Source: Bacillus_BA fengqiuensis (lineage in GTDB: Bacteria > Bacillota > Bacilli > Bacillales > Bacillaceae_H). Taken from it: a stretch of 64,000 nt of DNA. Positions 9,101 through 17,983 of this stretch are shown here, piece after piece (position 1 is the first letter of the stretch; every line of letters starts with the position of its first letter). Both the position numbers and the translations under genes were made by a program. The notes under the pieces were generated by a model. It was not told the DNA's origin, did no database searches, and worked only from the letters and a program-made list of their open reading frames with translations. Location of the stretch: NCBI GenBank assembly GCA_030813035.1, contig JAUSTV010000011.1. The stretch is one strand, 5' to 3'.

Positions 9101-9136
9101 AGGCAGGGGGCTGGACATATCCCCCTGCCTTTTTTG
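9101..9136 (+). terminator. Intrinsic terminator
   Basis: Perfect AGGCAGGGGG / CCCCCTGCCT stem with a 10-base loop and six T residues, 35 bases after the DUF2269-like gene. Confidence 0.92.
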
Positions 9137-9216
9137 AAGACATCGGCTTCTTACGTAAGGAGAAATCACTTTCTATACCTTTGAGTTATTTTTTATAACA
9201 AGCCAGGCTTTACATT

Positions 9217-9351
9217 TTACTCACTTGACTGCGTCGTATTGAAAAACTCTATTTCCTTGACATCAGCCTCTTTTATTTTTTCCTTCTTGCCCATTGTTTC
9301 ATCAGACTCGTAGCTTAATTTAAAAGGTTCCTTATTTTGCTCTTTTTTCAT
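9217..9351 (-). CDS. Small hydrophilic protein, 44 residues
   Basis: A 44-codon frame that begins MKKEQNKEPFKLSYESDETM and ends TTQSSE. The ATG is preceded by GAGGTGA with good spacing, which is the main reason to believe it. The product is highly charged, with no cysteine, membrane segment or recognised motif, and is probably disordered. It stands alone between a terminator and the chemoreceptor gene on the other strand. Function unknown. Confidence 0.6.
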   Translation of the reverse strand: MKKEQNKEPFKLSYESDETMGKKEKIKEADVKEIEFFNTTQSSE

Positions 9352-9562
9352 CTGGGAATCACCTCGTTTACATCGTTCCAACTTTTACTATTATTTATTC
9401 AAAACCTTTACTTTGCATTTTTTGTTTGTCCTAGTCACAAGAACCGTTCTCTAAAGTTCCAGATAATCTTGTGTGGAAGGGTTTTCCTCTCTTGTTATTC
9501 TAGTTCCAAATTACTATAATTAAAATCAGTGTGTGTTTAGAAATTTCATCGAGGAGGACAAC

Positions 9563-11575
9563 ATGGAAAGAGAAAAATCTACCAGGAAGATCTCAGCTAA
9601 GAGAAACCAACTGTTGAGAAAAGGATCGCTGAGAAGGAAGCTTATTCTATCTTTTACCCTTGTTTTACTAATACCCAGCATCATCATTGGATTAGCATCT
9701 TATGAAAGTGCGGAAACGAATTTGAGGGAAGAGATTACATCCAGCGCAAGTGAAAACGTTCAGCTTCTTAATAGTTTAATAGATGCAACAATCCAGTCGA
9801 AAAAAGACCAAGCCGATTTTTTGGCATCCAGATTCAATCAGGATTTGTTCCAAGACCCTGCATACGGAGAGCTTCGTACACAACTAAAGGATTTTTATGA
9901 TACGACAGAAGGATTGGTCATGGTGTATGTCGGTACGTCAGATGGGAAGATGATTGATGAGCCTGTTTTTGAAAGAGCATCCGATTACGATCCGAGAGAG
10001 AGACCCTGGTATCAAGAAGCGATGGAGCATAAAGGCGATGCGGTAGTCACGGCACCTTACGTGGATGCAGCCACAGGGAAATATGTGGTCACTGTCGCGT
10101 CCACGTTGAAAGATGGCAGCGGGGTTGTAGGATTTGATGTCGAGGTAGCAAATCTTCAAAAAACGATTTCACAAGCCAAAATAGGCGAAAAAGGCTATCC
10201 TTTTGTTTTGGATGCCAATCAGAAAATCGCCTTTCACCCATCAATGGAGCCGGGAAGTGAATTGCCTTCCGATATAACGGGGCGTATGTCGCAAGCGGCT
10301 GAAGGAAAATTTACTTATGAGATTGACGGGATATCCAAACAAATGATGTTCGTCACGAATCCAACGACTGGGTGGAAAATAGCGGGGACGATGGATCAGT
10401 CTGAAGCACGGGAGACCGCTGAACCTATTTTGGATATGATGTTATGGGTCATTGCCATGATGATCGTCGTCGGCGGTTTCTTCGTCTTTCTTGTTATTCG
10501 CTCTATTATGAAACCGATTAGACAGATGGCAGCTGTGACGAAAAAAGTAAGTGAAGGGGACTTAACAGAACAAGTTGAAGTGGTGGCCAATGATGAAATC
10601 GGACAATTGGGAACGAGCTTCAACCATATGCTTTATTCGCTTCGGGAGCTTTTGGCGAAGATCAATCAGTCAGCCCAACACTTAGCGGCTTCAACCCAGC
10701 AGCTGAATGCCGGTTCGGAGCAAACGGCCCAAACGACGAAAGAAGTAACAATTGCGATTCAAGAAGTGGCATCCGGTTCGGAAGTACAAATGACGAGTGC
10801 GGAGGAATCGGCACGCGCAATGGAGGAAATTTCAGCCGGTGTTCAACGAATCGCGGAGAGTTCAAGCCTCGTCTCAGATTCTTCTATTACAGCATCTAAA
10901 AATGCCAGTGAAGGGAATGCCGTGCTAGAAGAAGTGATGGCACAAATGCGATCAATTAATCAGTCTGTACAAGAGGGCGGTTCACTTGTTAAACTTCTCG
11001 GGAATCACTCGCAGCAAATTGGACGCATTATTGAGGTCATTACCCAAATTTCCGATCAAACGAATTTGCTGGCTTTAAATGCTGCGATTGAAGCTGCACG
11101 AGCGGGAGAACATGGAAGGGGATTTGCGGTCGTGGCCGATGAAGTAAGAAAATTAGCCGAGGAATCGAAACAATCGGCCAATCAAATCGCAAACCTTATT
11201 AGGACGGTTCAAGAGGATACAGATAGAGCCGTAGCAGTGATGGCGGAAGGGGAAGAAAAAGCGGCAAGCGGTCTGCAAATTGTCGATACGGCAGGCCAAT
11301 CATTCCAGGCTATTCTTCACTCCATCCAGCAAGTAACAGGAGAAATTCAAGAGATTGCCGCAACTTCTCAAGAAATGTCGGCAAGTACAGAGGAAATTAC
11401 AGCATCTGTTGAGGAAGTGGCAAGCATTGCAAGCGAGGCTGCTGCCAGCACAAACCAAGTCGCTGCCTCTGCTCATACACAGTTAGAATCCATCCAGCAA
11501 ATCACTCAGTCTATTCATGAATTAAGCAAGCTCGCATTGGATTTACAAGATACGGTGAATCGATTTAAAATGTAG
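9563..11575 (+). CDS. Methyl-accepting chemotaxis protein, Cache type
   Basis: Transmembrane chemoreceptor. The first helix (about residues 27-45) follows a Lys/Arg-rich cytoplasmic N-terminus. An extracellular double-Cache-type sensor follows to about residue 290, including the segment ERPWYQEAMEHKGDAVVTAPYV with its dCache motif (shown here only as the region near residues 150-172). A second helix at about 295-318, a HAMP domain and a long signalling helix come next. The hairpin tip EVITQISDQTNLLALNAAIE, where CheA/CheW bind, is near residue 490-510. I chose ATG 9563 because GAGGAGG lies 7 bases before it; a longer frame starting 30 bases upstream has no such site. Ligand unknown. The Cache class often binds amino or organic acids. 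Confidence 0.92.
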   Translation: MEREKSTRKISAKRNQLLRKGSLRRKLILSFTLVLLIPSIIIGLASYESAETNLREEITSSASENVQLLNSLIDATIQSKKDQADFLASRFNQDLFQDPAYGELRTQLKDFYDTTEGLVMVYVGTSDGKMIDEPVFERASDYDPRERPWYQEAMEHKGDAVVTAPYVDAATGKYVVTVASTLKDGSGVVGFDVEVANLQKTISQAKIGEKGYPFVLDANQKIAFHPSMEPGSELPSDITGRMSQAAEGKFTYEIDGISKQMMFVTNPTTGWKIAGTMDQSEARETAEPILDMMLWVIAMMIVVGGFFVFLVIRSIMKPIRQMAAVTKKVSEGDLTEQVEVVANDEIGQLGTSFNHMLYSLRELLAKINQSAQHLAASTQQLNAGSEQTAQTTKEVTIAIQEVASGSEVQMTSAEESARAMEEISAGVQRIAESSSLVSDSSITASKNASEGNAVLEEVMAQMRSINQSVQEGGSLVKLLGNHSQQIGRIIEVITQISDQTNLLALNAAIEAARAGEHGRGFAVVADEVRKLAEESKQSANQIANLIRTVQEDTDRAVAVMAEGEEKAASGLQIVDTAGQSFQAILHSIQQVTGEIQEIAATSQEMSASTEEITASVEEVASIASEAAASTNQVAASAHTQLESIQQITQSIHELSKLALDLQDTVNRFKM

Positions 11576-11607
11576 TCTTGTAAAGACTTCCATATTGATT
11601 ACGTTTA

Positions 11608-11646
11608 AAAAGGAGAATCGCTTTTTTCAGCGGTTCTTCTTTTTTA
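11608..11646 (+). terminator. Intrinsic terminator after the chemoreceptor gene
   Basis: AGAATCGC / GCGGTTCT stem followed by a T-rich tract. Confidence 0.75.
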
Positions 11647-11700
11647 ATGTTACATTATTGATAGCTGCGATATTTGAATCCGAAAAAGAGGTGAGGTCAT

Positions 11701-13992
11701 GTGTCAACTGAAATTAAAATATCCGTCAGGTCATTGGTGGAGTATGCGTTTCGAAGCGGAAGCATCGAGTCCGGTTTCCGTACAAGCAGCACGATGACAG
11801 AAGGAACGAAGGCCCATCAAAAAATACAAAACACATATCGTGAATCGGATGAAAGAGAAGTATATATGAAAACGGAACTTTCATACGAAGGTTTGACATA
11901 TTTGATCGACGGCAGATGCGACGGTCTCTTGTTTTCTGAAGATGAAGTGACGGTAGATGAAATTAAGTCAACGGTAAAAGATTTGCACCTTGTTTCAGAA
12001 GACACGTATCCGGTTCATTGGGCACAGGCAAAATGCTATGCGTACATGTATGCGAAGGAGCATAAACTGGATTTGATGAATGTACAGCTGACCTATACTC
12101 ATGTTGAAACGGAAGAAACGAAAAGGTTTAGGCAAACTGTCACGTTTCAAGAGCTGGAAACGTTTATATTTGATGTTATTAAACGATATGCTCCATATGC
12201 TTCATTAAAGAAGCAGCACCAAAAAGCGAGGGACGCGAGCATTCAAAACATGGGGTTCCCGTTTGAGACATACCGCCAAGGACAGCGAAAACTGGCGGGT
12301 GCCGTTTATAAAACGATGCTGGATGAAAAGAGCCTGTTTGCCATGGCTCCTACTGGAACCGGCAAGACCATTTCAACCATTTTTCCCGCTGTTAAAGCAA
12401 TCGGTGAGGGTCTTGTACAGCGAATCTTTTATTTGACGGCCAAAACGATTACAAGGACAACGGCAGAAGAGGCATTTTCCTTCATGCGAGCGAACGGCCT
12501 TTACATGAATGTTGTAACCATCACGGCAAAAGACAAGGTCTGCTTTAAAGACGAGACCATCTGCCAGAAAACATACTGTGAATTCGCAGACGGCTATTAC
12601 GACCGTGTCAATGAGGCCGTTCTTGATCTTTTATCGAATGAAACGATGATGAATCGTGACGTAATCGAAAAATATGCGCGAAAGCATCGCGTCTGTCCGT
12701 TTGAATTCTCATTGGATGCGGCGTATTCTGCGGACGCGATTATATGTGATTATAATTATGTGTTCGATCCCCGTGTTTCATTAAAACGTTTTTTGGAAGA
12801 ACAAAAGAAACAAACGGTTTTGCTTGTCGATGAAGCACATAACTTGGTGGACAGGGCACGTGAGATGTTTTCGGCATCGCTGAACAAATCTGATTTTCTG
12901 CAATTGAAGAGGGAGTTCAAAGGAAGAAATGAAGCGATCCGTAAAACCGCTGATACGGTGAACCAATATCTTCTCGGGCTGAAAAAGCAATACGGCGAAC
13001 AGGGAGACTTTATGATGAAAGACATGCCGAAAGAGCTTTTGCCAATTCTTGAAGCATTTATGCTCCAGGCAGAAAAGGAGCTTGCCAGCCAGCAGGAAGG
13101 CCATTCTTATGAAAAGCTTTTGGATGCTTATTTTTCATCACACAGTTTTATCCGGATTGCCAATCTATATGATGAACGTTATGTGACGTTCGGACAGCTT
13201 GAAAGAAGCGAAGTTACCATTAAACTGCTTTGTTTAGATCCTTCCCATCTTCTTCGGCAGATGGGGAAGGGGTATCGCTCCAAAATTTATTTTTCAGCGA
13301 CTTTTTCGCCGCTTCATTACTATAAAGAAGTGTTGGGAGGACAGGAGGGAGATTTTACGATTTCGATTCCATCCCCATTTACGAAAGAACAGCTTAATGT
13401 ATTCATTCAGCCATTATCGACAAGGTATCGTGACAGGGAACGAACGAAGCAGCCGATTACAGAGATGCTTTATGCACTCGTGAAAAGCCGTCCAGGAAAT
13501 TATTTTGTGTTTTTCCCTTCTTATCAATATTTGAACGATGTGTACGGACATTTCACCGAACGGCATCCTGAAGTGCACACCATTATACAAGACACGGGGA
13601 TGGGAGAAGAAGAACGGGAAAGGTTTTTAGCTGCTTTCCAAGCGGGGAATGAAGAGACATTCATTGGCTTTGCCGTGTTGGGAGGCATTTTTTCAGAAGG
13701 AGTAGATTTAAAAGGCGATCGCCTGAACGGTGTCGTCGTTGTCGGTGTCGGACTTCCGCAGCTTTCCCGTGAACGGGACATCATGAAAGAGCATTTCAAT
13801 AGCGAAGGGAAAAACGGATATGACTATGCGTATGTTTTCCCTGGAATGAACAAAGTGCTCCAAGCAGGGGGGAGACTCATCCGTTCGGAAGATGACCATG
13901 GCACCATTGTGCTGGTGGATGACCGATTTTTATCTCCCAAATATCAATCCCTGCTTCCGAACGAGTGGAAGGAATTTACGATCATTCGCTAG
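11701..13992 (+). CDS. RecB/Cas4-like nuclease fused to an XPD/DinG-type helicase
   Basis: 763 residues in two parts. Residues 1 to about 165 look like a PD-(D/E)xK nuclease: D74 in GRCDG, then E87-I-K89, and a downstream HWAQAKCYAYMY resembling motif QxxxY of RecB/Cas4 nucleases. The rest is a superfamily 2 helicase of the XPD/Rad3 type: Walker A APTGTGKT at 216-223, DEAH in LVDEAHN, and a C-terminal QAGGRLIRSEDD motif VI. Cysteines near residues 280-340 (VCFKDETICQKTYC and RVCPF) are spaced like the four iron-sulfur ligands of XPD. Start GTG has GAGGTGAGG upstream. Probably handles damaged or flapped DNA; the precise job is unknown. Confidence 0.85.
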   Translation: MSTEIKISVRSLVEYAFRSGSIESGFRTSSTMTEGTKAHQKIQNTYRESDEREVYMKTELSYEGLTYLIDGRCDGLLFSEDEVTVDEIKSTVKDLHLVSEDTYPVHWAQAKCYAYMYAKEHKLDLMNVQLTYTHVETEETKRFRQTVTFQELETFIFDVIKRYAPYASLKKQHQKARDASIQNMGFPFETYRQGQRKLAGAVYKTMLDEKSLFAMAPTGTGKTISTIFPAVKAIGEGLVQRIFYLTAKTITRTTAEEAFSFMRANGLYMNVVTITAKDKVCFKDETICQKTYCEFADGYYDRVNEAVLDLLSNETMMNRDVIEKYARKHRVCPFEFSLDAAYSADAIICDYNYVFDPRVSLKRFLEEQKKQTVLLVDEAHNLVDRAREMFSASLNKSDFLQLKREFKGRNEAIRKTADTVNQYLLGLKKQYGEQGDFMMKDMPKELLPILEAFMLQAEKELASQQEGHSYEKLLDAYFSSHSFIRIANLYDERYVTFGQLERSEVTIKLLCLDPSHLLRQMGKGYRSKIYFSATFSPLHYYKEVLGGQEGDFTISIPSPFTKEQLNVFIQPLSTRYRDRERTKQPITEMLYALVKSRPGNYFVFFPSYQYLNDVYGHFTERHPEVHTIIQDTGMGEEERERFLAAFQAGNEETFIGFAVLGGIFSEGVDLKGDRLNGVVVVGVGLPQLSRERDIMKEHFNSEGKNGYDYAYVFPGMNKVLQAGGRLIRSEDDHGTIVLVDDRFLSPKYQSLLPNEWKEFTIIR

Positions 13993-14052
13993 AGAGACAT
14001 GCAAATAAAGGCGTTTTCCAGTATTAAATGGTTAACTCTCCCGTAATTAGAT

Positions 14053-14088
14053 TAAAAAGAGCCTTCATTTTCTAGAAGGCTCTTTTTG
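14053..14088. terminator. Bidirectional terminator
   Basis: AAAAAGAGCCTTC / GAAGGCTCTTTTT perfect stem with a 7-base loop, between the convergent helicase and YitT-type genes. Confidence 0.88.
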
Positions 14089-14135
14089 TATTAGGGCAAG
14101 AAAGTATGAGATTTAGAGAGATCCAGCTTCAGCTC

Positions 14136-14741
14136 CTAACCTCTCGGCCTTAGATTATAAATGCTTACCGATTGAAGGGAAGTCATAAGACTGGTGATAA
14201 AACCGGAGACCAGTACGGTCAAAAGCGAATAAATCGATTTTCCATCCATCAAGATGAGTAACCCTAAGCTAATAATGAAAGCATCCATGACGAAAATCAA
14301 GATTCCCGGGTTCAGCGCAAACCATTTTGAGAGTAAAAGCGCCAATAAATCGATTCCGCCTTGACTTGTCTTATGTCTCAACATGAAGCCGGTACCCAGG
14401 CCGATGAACAGCCCCCCCAGCGGTGCACTGATGATGACAGGGAGATGGACGATTCCTCTCAGCGGCAGCAGCAAATCGATCATGATGGAAGAACAAAGCA
14501 TCCCATATACACCGTTGAAGAAATAAGACCGATTATATAGGAATGCCATTAGATAAATAGGAGCATTCAAACAAATAATCGTGAGTCCTACTTTAAAATC
14601 CCATAAGTAACTGCATAATAAACCAATTCCAGTGATTCCCCCATTGAGAAGGTGAAAAGGAAGAATAAACACGTTAACCCCAATCCCAATAAGAGTACTT
14701 GCCAAACCGATCACGACGATTCTTTTCAGCATTTTCCCCAT
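14136..14741 (-). CDS. Short YitT-family membrane protein
   Basis: 201-residue membrane protein of the YitT/DUF161 family (relatives YitT, YxkD, YqfU). Five to six hydrophobic segments. Typical features are the early FILPFHLLNGGITGIGLL, NAPIYLMAFLYNRSYFF, and the glycine-rich GTGFMLRHKTSQGGIDLLAL. Standard members are about 280 residues with a C-terminal cytoplasmic DUF2179 domain; this one stops just after the membrane region, so that domain is missing. Start either ATG 14741 or ATG 14732; the latter has better spacing to a GGATGGGG. Transported substrate unknown. Confidence 0.82.
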   Translation of the reverse strand: MGKMLKRIVVIGLASTLIGIGVNVFILPFHLLNGGITGIGLLCSYLWDFKVGLTIICLNAPIYLMAFLYNRSYFFNGVYGMLCSSIMIDLLLPLRGIVHLPVIISAPLGGLFIGLGTGFMLRHKTSQGGIDLLALLLSKWFALNPGILIFVMDAFIISLGLLILMDGKSIYSLLTVLVSGFITSLMTSLQSVSIYNLRPRG

Positions 14742-14823
14742 CCTTGTCCAAAATTCCTTCTTAAAACCTATATGAAAGGAAATCGACTTTATTCACCGGA
14801 AAGGAATGATTTGAAAATTTACC

Positions 14824-15810
14824 TTATTTTCCCTCTTTATATAAAGGGGCAATTCGATCAATCCGATTCGTCCATATAACGCCGTTGTAGTCAGCTGGCA
14901 GTCGGTTTATATCCTCTGTTGTATCAAAGCCCTCAGAGAATCCCCCGCCTCCTGCAACTACTATCACACGGGTATTGGCTTCTTCCATTCGATTCAGGAA
15001 TTCATTGGACCATCCCCATAGCCACGGAGCAATTTTTTCGGGAATATGTAATTGCGTATTCTCGCAAGCTGCCGGCACATACCCTGTCCATCCCGCAGCA
15101 ATGTAAGGAAGCAGACAGCTTTTCAATGTCGCTTTTGACATCACCCGAAGGTTTGGCAGTTCTTCCTTTAAAGAGGCAATGGGTTCATCGCCCCCGTATA
15201 CAGCCAACTGACTTAACCGTTTTTCCGGGAGTGTAGAAAGATAGCGGGCAAGTTGTGTTCCTTCTGTCGGATCGTTGCTTTTAATATGAATTAAAAACGA
15301 ACGATCAGGGAAATGGGACAGCACCTCTTCAAGAGAAGGCATAAGGCCGACACCTTTGCCGCGGAAAGGGTATGTCTTTCCATTATCTGCCGTATAGCCA
15401 TAACCGATATCCAGCGTCTTTAACTCGTCCATTGTATAATCTCTTGTAACACCTTCTCCGTTCGTTCGGCAATCGAGGGTCCAGTCATGAAAAACGGCGA
15501 ATTGTCCGTCTTTCGTCGGGTGTACATCAAACTCGACGATGTCAGCGCCTGCTTCAAAGGCTGCTTCCATCGATGGAAGTGTATTTTCAAGATATGGATG
15601 CTCCGGCTCATAAATCCGTTCGGCCGTACATGTATCATTTTCTATCCCTTCCATAGTAAACGTTTGGGCAAGTCCCCGATGCGCAAGCAACAAAGGTGTT
15701 TCATCCTTTTGCGCTGCAAAAAGCGAACTGTTATTGACATAGATAAATAAGAAAAGAGCAAGAAAAAACATTATTATTTTCGTTTTCATTCGTTTTTTTG
15801 ATTTTTTCAT
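14824..15810 (-). CDS. Exported glycerophosphodiester phosphodiesterase-like protein
   Basis: 328 residues with a signal peptide (basic start, hydrophobic 12-25, likely cut after SLFA near residue 32). GDPD-family active-site signatures are present in order: AHRG near 43-46, the ENT near 75-77, and EFDVHPTKDGQFAVFHD near 92-110 with the metal-binding Glu, Asp and catalytic His. The N-terminal insertion between the two halves is longer than in short GDPDs. Start ATG has GGGAGG eight bases upstream. It likely cleaves glycerophosphodiesters or related polymers outside the cell. It is downstream of no obvious operon partner. Confidence 0.85.
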   Translation of the reverse strand: MKKSKKRMKTKIIMFFLALFLFIYVNNSSLFAAQKDETPLLLAHRGLAQTFTMEGIENDTCTAERIYEPEHPYLENTLPSMEAAFEAGADIVEFDVHPTKDGQFAVFHDWTLDCRTNGEGVTRDYTMDELKTLDIGYGYTADNGKTYPFRGKGVGLMPSLEEVLSHFPDRSFLIHIKSNDPTEGTQLARYLSTLPEKRLSQLAVYGGDEPIASLKEELPNLRVMSKATLKSCLLPYIAAGWTGYVPAACENTQLHIPEKIAPWLWGWSNEFLNRMEEANTRVIVVAGGGGFSEGFDTTEDINRLPADYNGVIWTNRIDRIAPLYKEGK

Positions 15811-15988
15811 TGGTATCCTCCCACTTAAAAAAGCAGCTTTGAGATAAGAAAAGTCATGGACTTTTCACCTGCAAAGTTGAATATTATTTTAAGCAAAGGT
15901 TTACTCGTTCTCAATAGTTGTGACATAATAATTGGATGATAATGTTCTGATAATAGAAGAGAAGTTTAGGAGGAGAGAAAATTTTAAG

Positions 15989-16690
15989 ATGAATACATCT
16001 TCCTGTTTGATTATTGAACGCGGGACTCCTTTTGAAAAAGGGGAGGTTATTCCTTTACATAGTGTGCCTATCATCTTAGGGAGAAAGGGAAAGGAATGGG
16101 AGCCTGATGTTTCGTTTAATAACGCATTTGTATCAAGGCAACATGCCTCGATTTATTATGAAAACGGCCAGTTTTATCTAAAAGATTTGAGTAGTAAGCA
16201 CGGTACATACTTAAATGAGCAGCTTCTGGAACCAAACCATTCAGCACTTCTGAAGGAAGCAGACAAAATTTCATTGGCAAAGGATATCATCGTTCTCTCG
16301 TTTTCTTCTTCCAATCTCGAGGAAACACTTGAGTTAACCATCTTTGCTATGGAAGAACAGACCAACCCTTCTTTGGAATGGAAACTGGATCCGCTTAAAC
16401 AGTCTTTAATCGTACAGGGCAGCCATTACACGTTTTCGGAAAAAGAATATAAGTGCCTGGAAATTCTTTTCGAGAAACGCCATCAATTCGTATCTAAAGA
16501 AGAAGTAAAAGAATATGTATGGCCTGAAAGGATATATTCGCCTGAACAAACTCCCGATGTCAGCTCAGACGAATTGAATGCTTTAATCTACCGGATACGA
16601 AGAAAAATTCATGAGGGGATTTCCATTGAAACGATAAAAGGAAAAGGCTATATTCTTTCGGTAAACGGTACAGAATTAATCAATAAGTAG
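15989..16690 (+). CDS. FHA domain plus OmpR-type winged-helix regulator
   Basis: 233-residue cytoplasmic protein. Residues about 10-100 form an FHA phosphothreonine-binding domain: LGRKGKEWEPDVSF, then SRQHASI and KHGTYLN, the three conserved FHA loops. Residues about 140-230 form a trans_reg_C winged helix like the output domain of OmpR/PhoB regulators (FSEKEYKCLEILFEK, ELNALIYRIRRKI, KGKGYIL). A phosphopeptide-reading domain therefore replaces the usual receiver domain, suggesting control by a Ser/Thr kinase. The frame is open from TTG 15932, but I prefer ATG 15989 with GGAGAG 11 bases before. No kinase gene is next to it. Target genes unknown. Confidence 0.82.
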   Translation: MNTSSCLIIERGTPFEKGEVIPLHSVPIILGRKGKEWEPDVSFNNAFVSRQHASIYYENGQFYLKDLSSKHGTYLNEQLLEPNHSALLKEADKISLAKDIIVLSFSSSNLEETLELTIFAMEEQTNPSLEWKLDPLKQSLIVQGSHYTFSEKEYKCLEILFEKRHQFVSKEEVKEYVWPERIYSPEQTPDVSSDELNALIYRIRRKIHEGISIETIKGKGYILSVNGTELINK

Positions 16691-16793
16691 GCATTAAAGG
16701 AAACACTATGGGTGGCTTAGTTCAATAAGAATACAAAAAGTCCGTATAAAATCGATTGTTCAGCGGAAAATTAACACTTAAATTTAACAGTGC

Positions 16794-16844
16794 AAAAGAG
16801 CCCGTATCGCAAACTACTTAGTAGTTTGCGATACGGGCTCTTTT
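16794..16844. terminator. Very long perfect palindromic terminator
   Basis: 24-base arms (AAAAGAGCCCGTATCGCAAA plus CTAC, and the exact complement) around a 3-base TTA loop, with A and T runs at the outer ends. Works for the convergent FHA and LysM genes. The arm length is well above that of the other terminators in the window. Confidence 0.85.
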
Positions 16845-16896
16845 GATTAAGCTTTAATGGACTTTACATATATTTGGCTTTCGTTATGTTTAATCC

Positions 16897-17640
16897 TTAG
16901 TTTAGCAGTTTATAAGAAACAAGGGTAGGAACGTCATCATTCGTATACGTTATGGCGGCTTGTGTTCCTTCTTTTACAAAGCCCAATTTTTGCACCGCAC
17001 TTCCCGACGCCTGGAGCACGAGGTATTGGCCGTTTGAGGCTTGTACTTCGACGCTTGTCGAATCGGCGGCTCCTGTAATCGTGACCGTTTCCTTTTTGAC
17101 ATCGGCTTTTTCAAGATTTGTAACGGTTAGTATTTGCCCGGGATTAATATGGGCTGACGGCATATAGTTTGTTGATTGGATGTGCTCCATCGTTGTGTAG
17201 AATGCACGTGCGATTTGAGCGAGGGTGTCTCCTTTGACGACTTTATATTGTATTTTTCCGTCCGGCTGTTCAAGTGCTTCTCCCTTTAAGGCCACCTCAG
17301 TGCAAGGCTTATCTTTGTTCGGAGGTGGAACGACAATCGTATCACCATTAATTAGTTTCTTTTGGTTATTGGCTTCCTGCAGCTGCCCAACGGTCACACC
17401 GTATTTAGCTGCCAATGACCAATATGTATCGCTTTTTTTAACTTCGTATGTTGCATAATCGCAAGCATGCGCTTTAGAGGGGCCTCCCAAAAAACTTCCT
17501 GTCATGATTATTCCTGCAGCCATTGAGCTAATAACTATCTTTTTTATCATTGGCTTTGAGGAGGTTAATGAAGAAAGAGGGAACTGTTTTCTATGTTTAT
17601 TTTTTAAGGATTTTTCTTTTTCTATAAATGGCATGTTCAT
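16897..17640 (-). CDS. Secreted protein with two LysM domains
   Basis: 247 residues. A basic N-terminal stretch of about 30 residues precedes a hydrophobic export segment (IVISSMAAGIIMTGSFLGG) and a likely signal-peptidase site after SKAHA. Two LysM peptidoglycan-binding modules follow: YEVKKSDTYWSLAAKYGVT near residue 65, ending IVVPPP, and YKVVKGDTLAQIARAFYTT near residue 132, ending ILTV. The last 65 residues are a beta-rich tail without a recognised enzyme domain. ATG 17640 is favoured by GGAGG eight bases before; a TTG five codons upstream overlaps that site. Probably attaches to the wall or spore cortex. Partner or activity unknown. Confidence 0.85.
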   Translation of the reverse strand: MNMPFIEKEKSLKNKHRKQFPLSSLTSSKPMIKKIVISSMAAGIIMTGSFLGGPSKAHACDYATYEVKKSDTYWSLAAKYGVTVGQLQEANNQKKLINGDTIVVPPPNKDKPCTEVALKGEALEQPDGKIQYKVVKGDTLAQIARAFYTTMEHIQSTNYMPSAHINPGQILTVTNLEKADVKKETVTITGAADSTSVEVQASNGQYLVLQASGSAVQKLGFVKEGTQAAITYTNDDVPTLVSYKLLN

Positions 17641-17860
17641 TAAGATTACCTCCAAATAAGGCTAGGATTGTAAAACTGTATTCTGTGTAATGGTGCAGAG
17701 TACAGTTTCGTGGTTCCTTTTTCATTTAAAATTAGGATAAGGAACAGTCACTTCGTTGTATGCTTGTGTTTCTTATAGGAGTTGTATCCGTTTTTTTGCA
17801 AGTTTAAACCTTTGTTTTTTGTACTAATCAATAGGCTTTCGGAGGTGACAGTCCGGCACC

Positions 17861-17903
17861 AATAGAAGCCATGGAGCAGAACTCTCCATGGCTTCTATTT
17901 TTT
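17861..17903 (+). terminator. Intrinsic terminator upstream of the cyanophycin operon
   Basis: AGAAGCCATGGAG / CTCCATGGCTTCT stem followed by seven T residues. No gene precedes it on this strand within 900 bases, so it either ends an unannotated transcript from the 17.65-17.86 kb stretch or insulates the promoter that follows at 17915. Confidence 0.75.
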
Positions 17904-17914
17904 TACTCGTTTTA

Positions 17915-17940
17915 GTTTTAAGCGAGTTGGACATGGGTAA
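17915..17940 (+). promoter_or_regulatory. SigB-like promoter of the cyanophycin operon
   Basis: GTTTTA, 14 bases, GGGTAA: each box matches the general-stress sigma-B consensus (GTTTAA / GGGTAT) in five of six positions, with an accepted spacing, 44 bases before the cyanophycinase start. The motif was read by eye and is not scored statistically. Confidence 0.5.
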
Positions 17941-17983
17941 AGACTCCTAGTATTTACATCAAAGTGAAGTTAGGTGAAGAAAC

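Noticed and set aside
17700..17860. Riboswitch or leader peptide before cphB
   Set aside because: The terminator lies upstream of the best promoter (17915-17940), so it is unlikely to act on the cphBA transcript; no conserved riboswitch core seen.
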